Both the position numbers and the translations under genes were made by a program. A stretch of DNA of 64,000 nucleotides, taken from positions 1-64,000 of the forward strand of contig JAXHOJ010000038.1 of NCBI GenBank assembly GCA_034519525.1, given 5' to 3'. A model generated the notes under the pieces. It made no database searches, was not told where the DNA came from, and was given only the letters and a program-made list of their open reading frames with translations. The DNA is from Gemmobacter sp034519525 (GTDB lineage Bacteria; Pseudomonadota; Alphaproteobacteria; Rhodobacterales; Rhodobacteraceae). Below, in pieces: positions 17,148 to 24,802 of this stretch (positions are counted from its first letter, which is position 1; each line of letters begins with the position of its first letter).

Positions 17148-18383
17148 ATGCAACATCCCATCCAGATCGACAGCGCGGGCGGCGAATATATGGAAACGGT
17201 CGTCGTGCTGGAATGGGCGGTGGCCCTGGGCGCGGCGGTGAAGGCGGGTGATACGGTGGTGACGGTGGAAACCGCCAAGGCCGCCACGGAAATTGCCGCC
17301 CCCGCCGATGGCTTTCTGACCGAGATCCGTTTTGACGCCGGGCAAGAGGCGCCGGTGGGCGTAGTGCTGGGCCATATCGGGGATAGCCTGGCAGATCCGC
17401 AGGCCGCCCCGCAGGCACAGGCGCAGGCCGCGCCACAACCGGCGCCGCTCCCGTCCACGCCGGCTGGCGCCAGCCTTGCAGAACTGCAGAAGGGCCGTCT
17501 GCGGGCCACGCCGCTGGCCCGGCGCATTGCGCGCAATCTGTCGGTGGATCTGGCGCAGGTCGCAGGCACCGGCCCGCATGGCCGCATCAAGCGCGCCGAT
17601 GTCGAGGCGGCGGCCGCAACCCCGCCGCTGGCCGCCCCGGCGCCGCTGCACCGGGTCACGCCCGTTGTGCTGATTCATGGGTTCGGCGCCGATCGGGCCA
17701 GCTGGCGCCCCGTCGCCGGGCTGCTGCCTGCGCAGCATCCGCTGGTGATGCCCGAACTGCCGGGCCATGGGCAGGCCGCCCCCCGCCCCGTGCAGCGGAT
17801 CGAGGATCTGGCCTTTGCCATTGCCGATGATCTGCGCGCCCAGGGCATCGAATCTGCGCATCTGGTGGGCCATTCGCTGGGCGGGGCCGTGGCCATCGCC
17901 TTGGCCGATCTGGGGCTGGTGGCCGCGCGGTCAATGGTGCTGATCGCGCCGGGCGGGCTGGGGCCAGAGGCGAATACCGCCTTCCTGCATGGTCTGGCCG
18001 GGGCAGAGACGCCCGAGGCGTTGCAGGGCTGGCTGGACCAGATGGTAGCCGATCCTTCCAGCCTGCCCGCAGGCTTTGCCCGTGCCGTGCTGCGTCAGCG
18101 CGACAAGGCAGGCAATGGCCCGGCACTGGCACAGATGGCGGCAGCCTTGTTTGGTGACGGGGTGCAGCTGCTGCGGCTGCGGCAAAGCCTGCACAGGCTG
18201 ACGATGCCCGCCAAGGTCATCTGGGGCCGCGCCGACCGGATCCTGCCGCCCGGCCATGCCGCCGATCTGCCCGGCCATATCGGCCTGCACCTGCTGGATG
18301 GCGTGGGCCATGTGCCGCAGCTGGAAAACCCGGGCCTTGTGGCGCGGCTGATCGTGGAAACCCTGCGCGCCGCCAACGAATAG
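17148..18383 (+). CDS. AcoC-like protein: lipoyl domain, E1/E3-binding domain and alpha/beta-hydrolase
   Basis: 411 residues in three parts: an N-terminal biotinyl/lipoyl domain with the lipoylation Lys in VETAKAATE (about residue 44); a peripheral subunit-binding domain RATPLARRIARNLSVDLAQVAGTGPHGRIKRADV (about 119-152); and an alpha/beta-hydrolase fold with VVLIHGFGADRASW, nucleophile elbow VGHSLGGAV and C-terminal His in GVGHVPQLENP. This replaces the normal acyltransferase catalytic domain and is the signature of AcoC of acetoin dehydrogenase complexes. Ten bases after E1-beta; same operon. Confidence 0.87.
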   Translation: MQHPIQIDSAGGEYMETVVVLEWAVALGAAVKAGDTVVTVETAKAATEIAAPADGFLTEIRFDAGQEAPVGVVLGHIGDSLADPQAAPQAQAQAAPQPAPLPSTPAGASLAELQKGRLRATPLARRIARNLSVDLAQVAGTGPHGRIKRADVEAAAATPPLAAPAPLHRVTPVVLIHGFGADRASWRPVAGLLPAQHPLVMPELPGHGQAAPRPVQRIEDLAFAIADDLRAQGIESAHLVGHSLGGAVAIALADLGLVAARSMVLIAPGGLGPEANTAFLHGLAGAETPEALQGWLDQMVADPSSLPAGFARAVLRQRDKAGNGPALAQMAAALFGDGVQLLRLRQSLHRLTMPAKVIWGRADRILPPGHAADLPGHIGLHLLDGVGHVPQLENPGLVARLIVETLRAANE

Positions 18384-18444
18384 GCCCGAAGGACCGGCGG
18401 GGGCACCAGCCCCTGCCCCATCCCCAAACCGCCCCGGATGCCCC

Positions 18445-18473
18445 CGGATGGCAGACGGGCGGATGGCAGACGG
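18445..18473. repeat. 14-bp direct repeat in convergent intergenic region
   Basis: CGGATGGCAGACGG occurs twice with a 1-bp spacer between the convergent ends of the AcoC-like gene and the minus-strand oxidoreductase. No coding or regulatory role is apparent. Confidence 0.5.
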
Positions 18474-18515
18474 AGCGCCAGTGGCGCCCCGTTTCGCTTT
18501 GCAGATCATGGCGGG

Positions 18516-19853
18516 TCAGCTCAGCCCCAGCCGGTCTTTCATCTGATACAGCGGAAAGATCTGCCGCCCCACGGCGGTCTTCAGCGGCTGGAACGGGATG
18601 CGGCGCAGACCGTCCACCACCTCCAGCGGCACATCCTCCAGCCCGCACTTGCCCGCCAGCATATCGCCCATCGCCTGGCCGATGGTCTGCGTCAGCGCGA
18701 CGCCCCGGGTGGAAAAGCCCAGCACGGCAAAGACATCGGGCTGCAGCCGCTGCACATGCGGCAGGTAACTGTCGGTCAGCGCGCAATAACCTTCCCAGTA
18801 ATCCTCGATCCCGATCTGCTGGCCGCGCAGCTGCGGAAACAGCTCTGCCATGCGGCGGCGGGCATGGGCCTCGCCATAGGCCCGCACATTGGCGGCCGCA
18901 AAGACAGCCCCGCCCGAAATCAGCCGCCCCGCGCTATCATAGCGGCCAAAGCCGCCCGATTTGCGCAGATCGGTAAAGCAGTTGCGGTTCGGCAGGATAC
19001 GGCGGCGCAGCAGTTCGGGCAGCGGCGTGGTAGCGATGTGATAGAGCCGCACCGTGACCACGCTGCGCGGCAGGCCCGGCATCAGCGCATCGGTATAGGC
19101 ATTGGTGGCGATCAGCACCTTGCCCGCCTGCAACCGATGCACGCCCCCCGGCCCCGTGCAGGTCAGGATCACCCGGCCCGGGCCTTCCTGTGCAATGCCG
19201 GTCACGCGCGTGCGTTCCACAATCCGCGCGCCTTCGCTTTCGGCGGCCCGCGCCAGCCCGCGTGCATGGGCCAGCGGATTGACCACCGCGCCCGCAGCAT
19301 TGCGCCAGCCCGCCAGATAGCCCGCAGCGCCGGTTTCCGCCGCCACCGCGCCCGCATCCAGCCAATCGACCTTTACGCCAAAGGCGCGCCAGTCATCATG
19401 CACCGCGCGCACCTTGGCCAGCGCCGCCTGCGAATGGGCGGGCTGCACCCAGCCGCGCTGCGCGAAATCGCTGTCGATGGCATAGCGGCGCACCAGTTCC
19501 GCCACGCGGTCCGGCCCGGTAGAGACCAGCGCATTCAGCGCCTGCCCCTTGCGCGGCCCCAGCAGCTTTTCCACCGCCGAGGGCCGCAGCGCACCGGGGA
19601 AATGCGGCACGGCATAGCCGCCATTCCGCCCCGAAGCCCCGGCCCCGGCAATCCCGGCCTCGACCACGATCACGCGCAGACCGGCGGCAGCGGCGCGGAT
19701 CGCCGCCGCCAACCCGGTATAGCCCGCCCCCACGATCACCAGATCGGCCTGCGCATCGCTGTCCAGCGGCGGGCGGTCGATCTGCGGCTCGCGGCTGGTG
19801 CGGGTCCAGACAACGCCAGTCATTTTCGGGTCGATCCAGTCGGCGGCGGACAT
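18516..19853 (-). CDS. FAD-dependent amine/amino-acid oxidoreductase (DAO family)
   Basis: 445 residues from MSAADWIDP. FAD-binding LVIVGAGYTGLAAAIRAAAAGLRVIVVEA near residue 40, then GAGASGRNGGYAVPHFPG, and C-terminal GFSTRGVALTQTIGQAMGDML. PuuB/ordL-type oxidase of secondary amines or gamma-glutamyl amines. Same architecture as the plus-strand protein at 12.9-14.2 kb. Downstream member of a minus-strand cluster with a RidA-like protein, which in many genomes disposes of reactive imine/enamine products of just such oxidases. Start chosen because the residues before it are not family-like. Confidence 0.83.
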   Translation of the reverse strand: MSAADWIDPKMTGVVWTRTSREPQIDRPPLDSDAQADLVIVGAGYTGLAAAIRAAAAGLRVIVVEAGIAGAGASGRNGGYAVPHFPGALRPSAVEKLLGPRKGQALNALVSTGPDRVAELVRRYAIDSDFAQRGWVQPAHSQAALAKVRAVHDDWRAFGVKVDWLDAGAVAAETGAAGYLAGWRNAAGAVVNPLAHARGLARAAESEGARIVERTRVTGIAQEGPGRVILTCTGPGGVHRLQAGKVLIATNAYTDALMPGLPRSVVTVRLYHIATTPLPELLRRRILPNRNCFTDLRKSGGFGRYDSAGRLISGGAVFAAANVRAYGEAHARRRMAELFPQLRGQQIGIEDYWEGYCALTDSYLPHVQRLQPDVFAVLGFSTRGVALTQTIGQAMGDMLAGKCGLEDVPLEVVDGLRRIPFQPLKTAVGRQIFPLYQMKDRLGLS

Positions 19854-19933
19854 GTTCTTGCCTCTTGCAACGGGGATGGGAGGCCCGCGCCCCGCGGGCA
19901 TCCGGTCAGCGACAGCCCATCAGCGGCGATCGC

Positions 19934-20470
19934 CTATTCACGGGCCTCAGAGTCACGGGCCGCCAGATTGCCGAAATACAGCACCTCGACGGCGCGCAGC
20001 ACATCCACCGGCTCTGCGGGAAAGGCCTCGGAAAACGCGCCTGTCGGGGTTTCCACCGCAATCGACCAGTCGCCGGGATGCGGGTTGAACACGCAATCGG
20101 GGAAGTGCATGTGATGATGCCAGGCCACACCCTGCGCCTGCACATCCTGCAACTGGTGCAAGAGCGCGCAATCGCCCCCGGCCCCGGTCAGCGCCGCCGC
20201 ATCCAGAATGTCATCGCCATGCAGCATCTTCACCAGCGCCTTGTCCACCTCGGGAAAGGCCTCGGTGCCTTCCGCGATATGGGCGATGGCCGCGCCATCA
20301 TCCTCGATCACCACGGCGTAATGATCGGGGAAAGGGTTGTGCCGGCACCCGGGCGACAGCACATGCGAATGCCAGCCCCCGCCCACCGCCTGCAGCCTTT
20401 GCGCCAGCGGCAGGCAATCCTCCAGCGTGATGCGGATGAAGCGGACGCCGCCATGTTCGACGGTTGCCAT
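19934..20470 (-). CDS. Conserved hypothetical protein, His/Cys-rich
   Basis: 178 residues, no signal peptide or membrane segment. Two similar-looking His/Cys clusters are visible: GGGWHSHVLSPGCRHNPFPDHYAVVIED (from about residue 30) and WHHHMHFPDCVFNPHPGDWSIAVETP (from about 116). Together they could form a metal site, and the internal resemblance hints at a duplicated half-domain. The start lies 2 bp after the RidA-like gene stop, so it is cotranscribed with that gene and the DAO oxidase. I do not recognise the family. Confidence 0.6.
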   Translation of the reverse strand: MATVEHGGVRFIRITLEDCLPLAQRLQAVGGGWHSHVLSPGCRHNPFPDHYAVVIEDDGAAIAHIAEGTEAFPEVDKALVKMLHGDDILDAAALTGAGGDCALLHQLQDVQAQGVAWHHHMHFPDCVFNPHPGDWSIAVETPTGAFSEAFPAEPVDVLRAVEVLYFGNLAARDSEARE

Positions 20471-20472
20471 GG

Positions 20473-20868
20473 TCAGCCCCCGCAGCCGATCACGGCCACA
20501 GCCGAGATTTCAACCTTCACGCCCGGCACCGGAAAGGCCACCACCAGCGCCGCATTGGCAGGCAGGGTTTCGGCAAAGATCTTGCCCATTTCCGGCCCCA
20601 CCTCGGCAAAGACTTCGGGCGCGGTGACATAGGTGGTGATCTGCACGATATCGCGCAGGCTGGCGCCGGCCTTGGCCAACGGCAGCTCGAAATTGCGGAT
20701 GATCTGGTGCAGCTGATCCACCGCGCCTTCGGGCATCACGCCCGCCGCGTAATCCATGCCGATGGTGCCCGAGATGTACAGCGTATCGCCCACCTTCACC
20801 GCACGGGAATAGCCATAGGCGGCCTCGAACTTTGACCCGGAAGAGATGTTTTCGCGTGTGACAGCCAT
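20473..20868 (-). CDS. RidA (YjgF/YER057c/UK114) family protein
   Basis: 131 residues from MAVTRENISSGS. The family fold is recognised in YSRAVKVGDTLYISGTIGMD, IIRNFELPLAKAGASLRDIVQITTYVT and PANAALVVAFPVPGVKVEISAVAVI. RidA proteins hydrolyse reactive enamines/imines to ketoacids. The Arg that precedes the final strand in catalytic RidA (as in VARLP..VEIE) is absent here (VAFPVPGVKVEIS), so this is one of the non-archetypal subfamilies and may act on another substrate. Genes for an unknown protein and a DAO oxidase lie just downstream. Confidence 0.8.
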   Translation of the reverse strand: MAVTRENISSGSKFEAAYGYSRAVKVGDTLYISGTIGMDYAAGVMPEGAVDQLHQIIRNFELPLAKAGASLRDIVQITTYVTAPEVFAEVGPEMGKIFAETLPANAALVVAFPVPGVKVEISAVAVIGCGG

Positions 20869-20893
20869 GATGCAGTCCTTTCCTGAAAGGGGT

Positions 20894-21658
20894 TCAGCTT
20901 GTGGTGTAACCATTGGCCAGCCAGCCACCATCCACCGGCAGGATATGGCCGGTAATCATCGCCGCCTCGTCCGACAGCAGAAAGCGGCAGGCGGCGGCGA
21001 TCTCTTCGGCTTCGGCCAGACGGCCCAGTGGCGTGCGGGCGCGCACGCCGGCCAGATTGTATTGCCCCCGGTCGATCAGATCCTGCACCATGGGGGTGCG
21101 CACGCCGGTTGGCGCCACGGCATTGACGCGGATGCCCAGCGGGCCCCATTCCACCGCCAGCGCCTGCACCAGATTGTGCACCGCCCCCTTTGACGCGCAA
21201 TAGGCCGCCCGCATCGGTGCGCCCGCAGATCCGTAGACGGAACCGATCATCACGATCCGCCCGCCCCCCTGCCCTGCCATCGCCCGGCCCGCCGCCTGGG
21301 CATAAAGCCAGCTGCCCATCACGTTGATATCCAGATGCTGGCGAAAGGCTTCGGGCGTCACGTCGAAAGACGCCGCCGCCCGCACGATCCCGGCCGAGGT
21401 GACAAGGCCATCCAGCCCGCCGAACGCGGCCACCGTCGCCTCGACCGCCGCCGTCACATCTGCCGCATCGGTCACCGATCCGGGGCACAGCAGGCTGCGC
21501 GTGCCTGCGGGCAGGCTGTCGGCTGCGGCCTGCAGGCCTTCGGCGTTCAGATCCACCAGCGCCAGCGCATGGCCTTCTGCCGCCAGCCGTTGCGCCGTGG
21601 CCAGCCCGATACCGCTGGCCGCACCTGTAATCAGCGTGCGCTTCTGGTGTTGTGTCAT
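20894..21658 (-). CDS. Short-chain dehydrogenase/reductase (SDR)
   Basis: 254 residues from MTQHQKRTL. Cofactor motif TGAASGIG, LVDLNAEGL with Asp selecting NAD(H), TSAGI in place of NNAG, catalytic GSVYGSAGAPMRAAYCASKGA, and C-terminal GHILPVDGGWLANG. FabG-like classical SDR. The start codon was chosen where the Rossmann strand begins; upstream residues read through the neighbouring ABC gene. Part of the minus-strand cluster. Confidence 0.85.
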   Translation of the reverse strand: MTQHQKRTLITGAASGIGLATAQRLAAEGHALALVDLNAEGLQAAADSLPAGTRSLLCPGSVTDAADVTAAVEATVAAFGGLDGLVTSAGIVRAAASFDVTPEAFRQHLDINVMGSWLYAQAAGRAMAGQGGGRIVMIGSVYGSAGAPMRAAYCASKGAVHNLVQALAVEWGPLGIRVNAVAPTGVRTPMVQDLIDRGQYNLAGVRARTPLGRLAEAEEIAAACRFLLSDEAAMITGHILPVDGGWLANGYTTS

Positions 21659-21680
21659 GGTCTGTTCCGTTCTGCTGCGG

Positions 21681-22418
21681 TCAATGCGCAAGGATCTGCG
21701 ACAGGAAATTGCGGGTGCGTTCATGCTGCGGATTGCCGAAGAACTGCGCCGGGCTGCCGGTTTCCAGGATGCGCCCATGATCCATGAACACCACCTTGTC
21801 GGCCACCTGCCGGGCAAAGCCCATTTCATGGGTCACGCAGATCATGGTCATACCGTCCTGCGCCAGCCCCACCATCACATCCAGCACTTCCGAGATCATC
21901 TCCGGGTCCAGCGCCGAGGTGGGTTCGTCAAACAGCATGATGCGCGGCTTCATGCACAGGCTGCGGGCGATGGCGACGCGCTGCTGCTGGCCGCCCGACA
22001 GCTCGCCTGGGTATTTCAGCGCCTGTTCCGGGATGCGCACCCGCTCCAGATACTGCATCGCCGTGGCTTCGGCCTCGCGGCGCGACACCTTGCGCACCAG
22101 CATGGGCGCCAGCGCGCAGTTTTCCAGAATGGTCATGTGCGGGAACAGGTTGAAGTTCTGGAACACCATGCCCACCTCGCGGCGCACATGGTCGATATGG
22201 GCGGTGTTGTCATCCAGCACCGTGCCCAGCACGTCAATGGTGCCCGACTGATGTTCCTCAAGCCGGTTGATGCAGCGGATCAGCGTCGATTTCCCCGATC
22301 CCGACGGCCCGCAGATCACCACCTTTTCACCCTCTGCCACGCTCAGCGAGACATCCTGCAAGGCGTGATAGGTGCCGTAATACTTGTTCAGCCGGTCGAT
22401 GGTGACGGCGGCGGTCAT
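21681..22418 (-). CDS. Amino-acid ABC transporter ATP-binding protein (AapP/GlnQ type)
   Basis: 245 residues. Walker A CGPSGSGKSTLIRCIN, Q-loop GMVFQNFNLFPHMT, signature ELSGGQQQRVAIARSL, Walker B IMLFDEPTSALDPEM, switch VTHEMGFARQVAD: the polar-amino-acid uptake class. GGGAG precedes this ATG at good spacing; an ATG 18 bp further up overlaps the permease stop and could be used instead. It pairs with the permease fragment immediately upstream; a second permease and the binding protein are missing, apparently beyond the break at 23.30 kb. Confidence 0.9.
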   Translation of the reverse strand: MTAAVTIDRLNKYYGTYHALQDVSLSVAEGEKVVICGPSGSGKSTLIRCINRLEEHQSGTIDVLGTVLDDNTAHIDHVRREVGMVFQNFNLFPHMTILENCALAPMLVRKVSRREAEATAMQYLERVRIPEQALKYPGELSGGQQQRVAIARSLCMKPRIMLFDEPTSALDPEMISEVLDVMVGLAQDGMTMICVTHEMGFARQVADKVVFMDHGRILETGSPAQFFGNPQHERTRNFLSQILAH

Positions 22419-22432
22419 GGCGCGCTCCCGGT

Positions 22433-23301
22433 TCATTTGCCAACCCGCATCCGGCGTTCCAGATAGGCGCCGTAACGGGACAGGCTGAAGACGAAGATGA
22501 AATTGACGAAGGCCATGAACACATAGACCTCGACATAGGCGAAGGCCCATTCGCCCGAGCCATAGGCGGCATTGCCCGATGCCAGAAAATCAAAGATGCC
22601 GATGATGATGACCAGCGATACCTCTTTGAAACTGATGGCAAACTGGCTGACGGTGGGCGGCAGCGCCCGGCGAAAGGCCTGCGGCAGGATCACCTTGCGC
22701 ATCCGCTGCCAGTAGCCAAGGCCAAGCGCCTTGGCCGCCTCGTCCTGCCCCACCGGCAGCGACTGGATGCCAGAGCGCAGGATTTCGGCCTGATAGGCGG
22801 CAAAGAAGATCGCCATGCCGAAGATCACCCGCATCAGTTTCGTGCCCGAAAGCCCGGGGGCCAGAATGGGCAGCAGCACGGCCACGGTGAACAGGATCGT
22901 GACCAGCGGCAAGGATCGCACGGTGTCGATGAACCCTCCGGCCAGCTTGCTGACCAGCGGCAGGGTTGACCGGCGCAGCAGGGCCAGCGCGATGGCCAGC
23001 GGCATCCCGAACAGCGCCGTTCCGGCAAAGATGAAGATCGACAGGGTCAGCCCGCCCCATTTTTCCTCGCCCACCAGGCTCAGCCCGAACAGGCCGCCCC
23101 GCATCAGCAGCAGGAACAGCGCGGCACTGGCCACCCACAGCACCGCGATGCGCAGCGCCGTCCAGAACACCGGCAGGCAGGACAGCACGATGGTGGCCAC
23201 CAGCACGAAACAGGCCAGCGCCGAACGCCAGTGTTCCTCATAGGGATACAGCCCGAAGAACATCAGCCGCCAGCGCGCCGTCACCACCGCCCAGCAGGCA
23301 C
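22433..23301 (-). pseudogene. Amino-acid ABC transporter permease (AapM-like), 5'-truncated at a junction
   Basis: The reading frame is open from the junction and encodes about 289 residues, against roughly 380-400 for AapM. It starts mid-protein at ASGACWAVVTARWRLMFFGLYPYEEHWR, a segment internal to AapM, and continues with LTLSIFIFAGTALFGMPLAIALALLRRS, the EAA loop AAKALGLGYWQRMRKVILPQAFRRALPP and the normal C-terminus. The N-terminal membrane segments are missing. Immediately beyond lies the 3' part of an unrelated permease on the opposite strand. A GTG at 23287 could start a shortened product, but function is doubtful. Either a genomic rearrangement or a contig mis-join. Confidence 0.8.
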
Positions 23302-23302
23302 C

Positions 23303-23781
23303 CGAAGCCGCGCGGCAGTCTTCGGCGCTATATTGCCAGCCGCACCCCGCTGGGCCGCTTCATCTATGCCGTGGGCGGCAATGAACGCGCTGCCGCCCTT
23401 TCGGGGGTCAAGGTCAACCGGATCAAGCTGTTCGTCTACATGTTTTCGGGCTTCTGCGCCGCATTGGTGGGGCTGATCGTCAGCTCGCAGCTGGTGGCCT
23501 CGCATCCCGCCACCGGCGACACGTTCGAGCTGAACGCGATTGCCGCAGCCGTTCTGGGCGGCACCTCGATGTCGGGCGGGCGCGGGCGGATCGGCGGCAC
23601 CATCGTGGGTGCCTTCGTGATCGGCGTGCTGTCCGACGGGCTGGTGATGATGGGCGTATCCTCCTTCTGGCAGACCGTCATCAAGGGGCTTGTCATCATC
23701 GCCGCCGTCGTGGTCGATCAGGCCCAGCAGAAACTTCAGGCCCGTGTCGCATTGCAGGCACAGGCCGCACTGGGGAAATGA
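23303..23781 (+). pseudogene. Sugar ABC transporter permease (RbsC/XylH type), 5'-truncated at the same junction
   Basis: Only the C-terminal ~155 residues remain: YIASRTPLGRFIYAVGGNERAAALSGVKVNRIKLFVYM ... NAIAAAVLGGTSMSGGRGRIGGTIVGAFVIGVLSDGL, which is the conserved second half of ribose/xylose-type permeases (BPD_transp_2). The first half, the ATPase and the binding protein are absent. It is followed after 4 bp by the apiose dehydrogenase gene, so the complete transporter was probably for apiose or a related sugar. Readable in frame back to about 23302, where similarity ends. Confidence 0.8.
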
Positions 23782-23785
23782 CCGG

Positions 23786-24802
23786 ATGCTGAATGGCGCA
23801 CTCATCGGCTGCGGCTTCTTCGCGCAGAACCAGATGCACGGCTGGGCGGGGATCGACGGTGCGGCCATCACCGCAGTCTGCGACCGCGATCCCGCAAAGG
23901 CCGAAACCACCGCCGCCCGCTTTGGCGCCCGCGCCTATACCGATGCGGCGGCCATGCTGGCGGCGGAACGGCTGGATTTCGTCGATATCGCCACCACGGT
24001 CGGATCGCACCGGCCCTTGGTCGAACTGGCAGCAAAGGCCGGGCTGCATGTGATCTGCCAGAAACCCTTTGCCGAAACCATGGAGGATGCCCAGGCCATG
24101 GTCGCAGCCGTCGATGCGGCAGGCAAGGTGCTGATGATCCACGAAAACTTCCGCTGGCAATCGGCGGTGCGGGCCGCGATCGACGCCATCCGCGCGGGCG
24201 CCATCGGCACGCCCTTCTTTGGCCGTGTCACCTTCCGCTCGGGCTATGATGTCTACGCGGGCCAACCCTATCTGGCCACCGACGCGCGCTTCATCATTCA
24301 GGATCTGGGCATCCATATCCTCGATATCGCCCGCGCCCTGTTCGGCGATGTGACCACGATCAGCGCCACCACCCGCCGCGTGAACCCGAAGATCCGGGGC
24401 GAGGATGTGGCCACCATGCTGCTGGAACATGACAGCGGCACCACCAGCGTGGTCGATTGTTCCTATGCCACCCGGCGCAGCCCCGAAACATTCCCCGAAA
24501 CCCTGCTGGAAATCGACGGCGATCTGGGCACCCTGCGGCTGGATGCGGGCTACCGGCTGGTCATCCAGCGCGAGGGCGAAACCATCCGGGATGTGGCGCC
24601 GCCCCTGCTGCCCTGGGCTTCCCGGCCCTGGCACAACATTCAGGAAAGCGTGCAGATCATCCAGCAGCATTTCGTCGATTGCCTGCGCGACGGGCACGAA
24701 CCCGAAACCTCGGGGCGCGACAATCTGAAGACGCTGGCACTGGTCGAGGCGGCCTATGCCTCGGCCCGGGATCGCAGCCGCCTGGATGTGCGCTCGTGGT
24801 GA
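23786..24802 (+). CDS. apsD: Gfo/Idh/MocA oxidoreductase, probable D-apiose dehydrogenase
   Basis: 338 residues. NAD-binding GALIGCGFFAQNQMHGWAGIDGAAITAVCDRDPAKA at the N-terminus, catalytic-region Lys in CQKPFAETMEDAQAM (about residue 93) and HENFRWQ. The C-terminal half (FRSGYDVYAGQPYL, RVNPKIRGEDVATMLLEHD, PPLLPWASRPWHNIQESV) matches what I remember of bacterial D-apiose dehydrogenases, which oxidise D-apiofuranose to D-apionolactone. The neighbouring lactonase-like gene and sugar permease fragment support this. Stop overlaps the next start. Enzyme family is certain; apiose specificity is by resemblance and context. Confidence 0.72.
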   Translation: MLNGALIGCGFFAQNQMHGWAGIDGAAITAVCDRDPAKAETTAARFGARAYTDAAAMLAAERLDFVDIATTVGSHRPLVELAAKAGLHVICQKPFAETMEDAQAMVAAVDAAGKVLMIHENFRWQSAVRAAIDAIRAGAIGTPFFGRVTFRSGYDVYAGQPYLATDARFIIQDLGIHILDIARALFGDVTTISATTRRVNPKIRGEDVATMLLEHDSGTTSVVDCSYATRRSPETFPETLLEIDGDLGTLRLDAGYRLVIQREGETIRDVAPPLLPWASRPWHNIQESVQIIQQHFVDCLRDGHEPETSGRDNLKTLALVEAAYASARDRSRLDVRSW

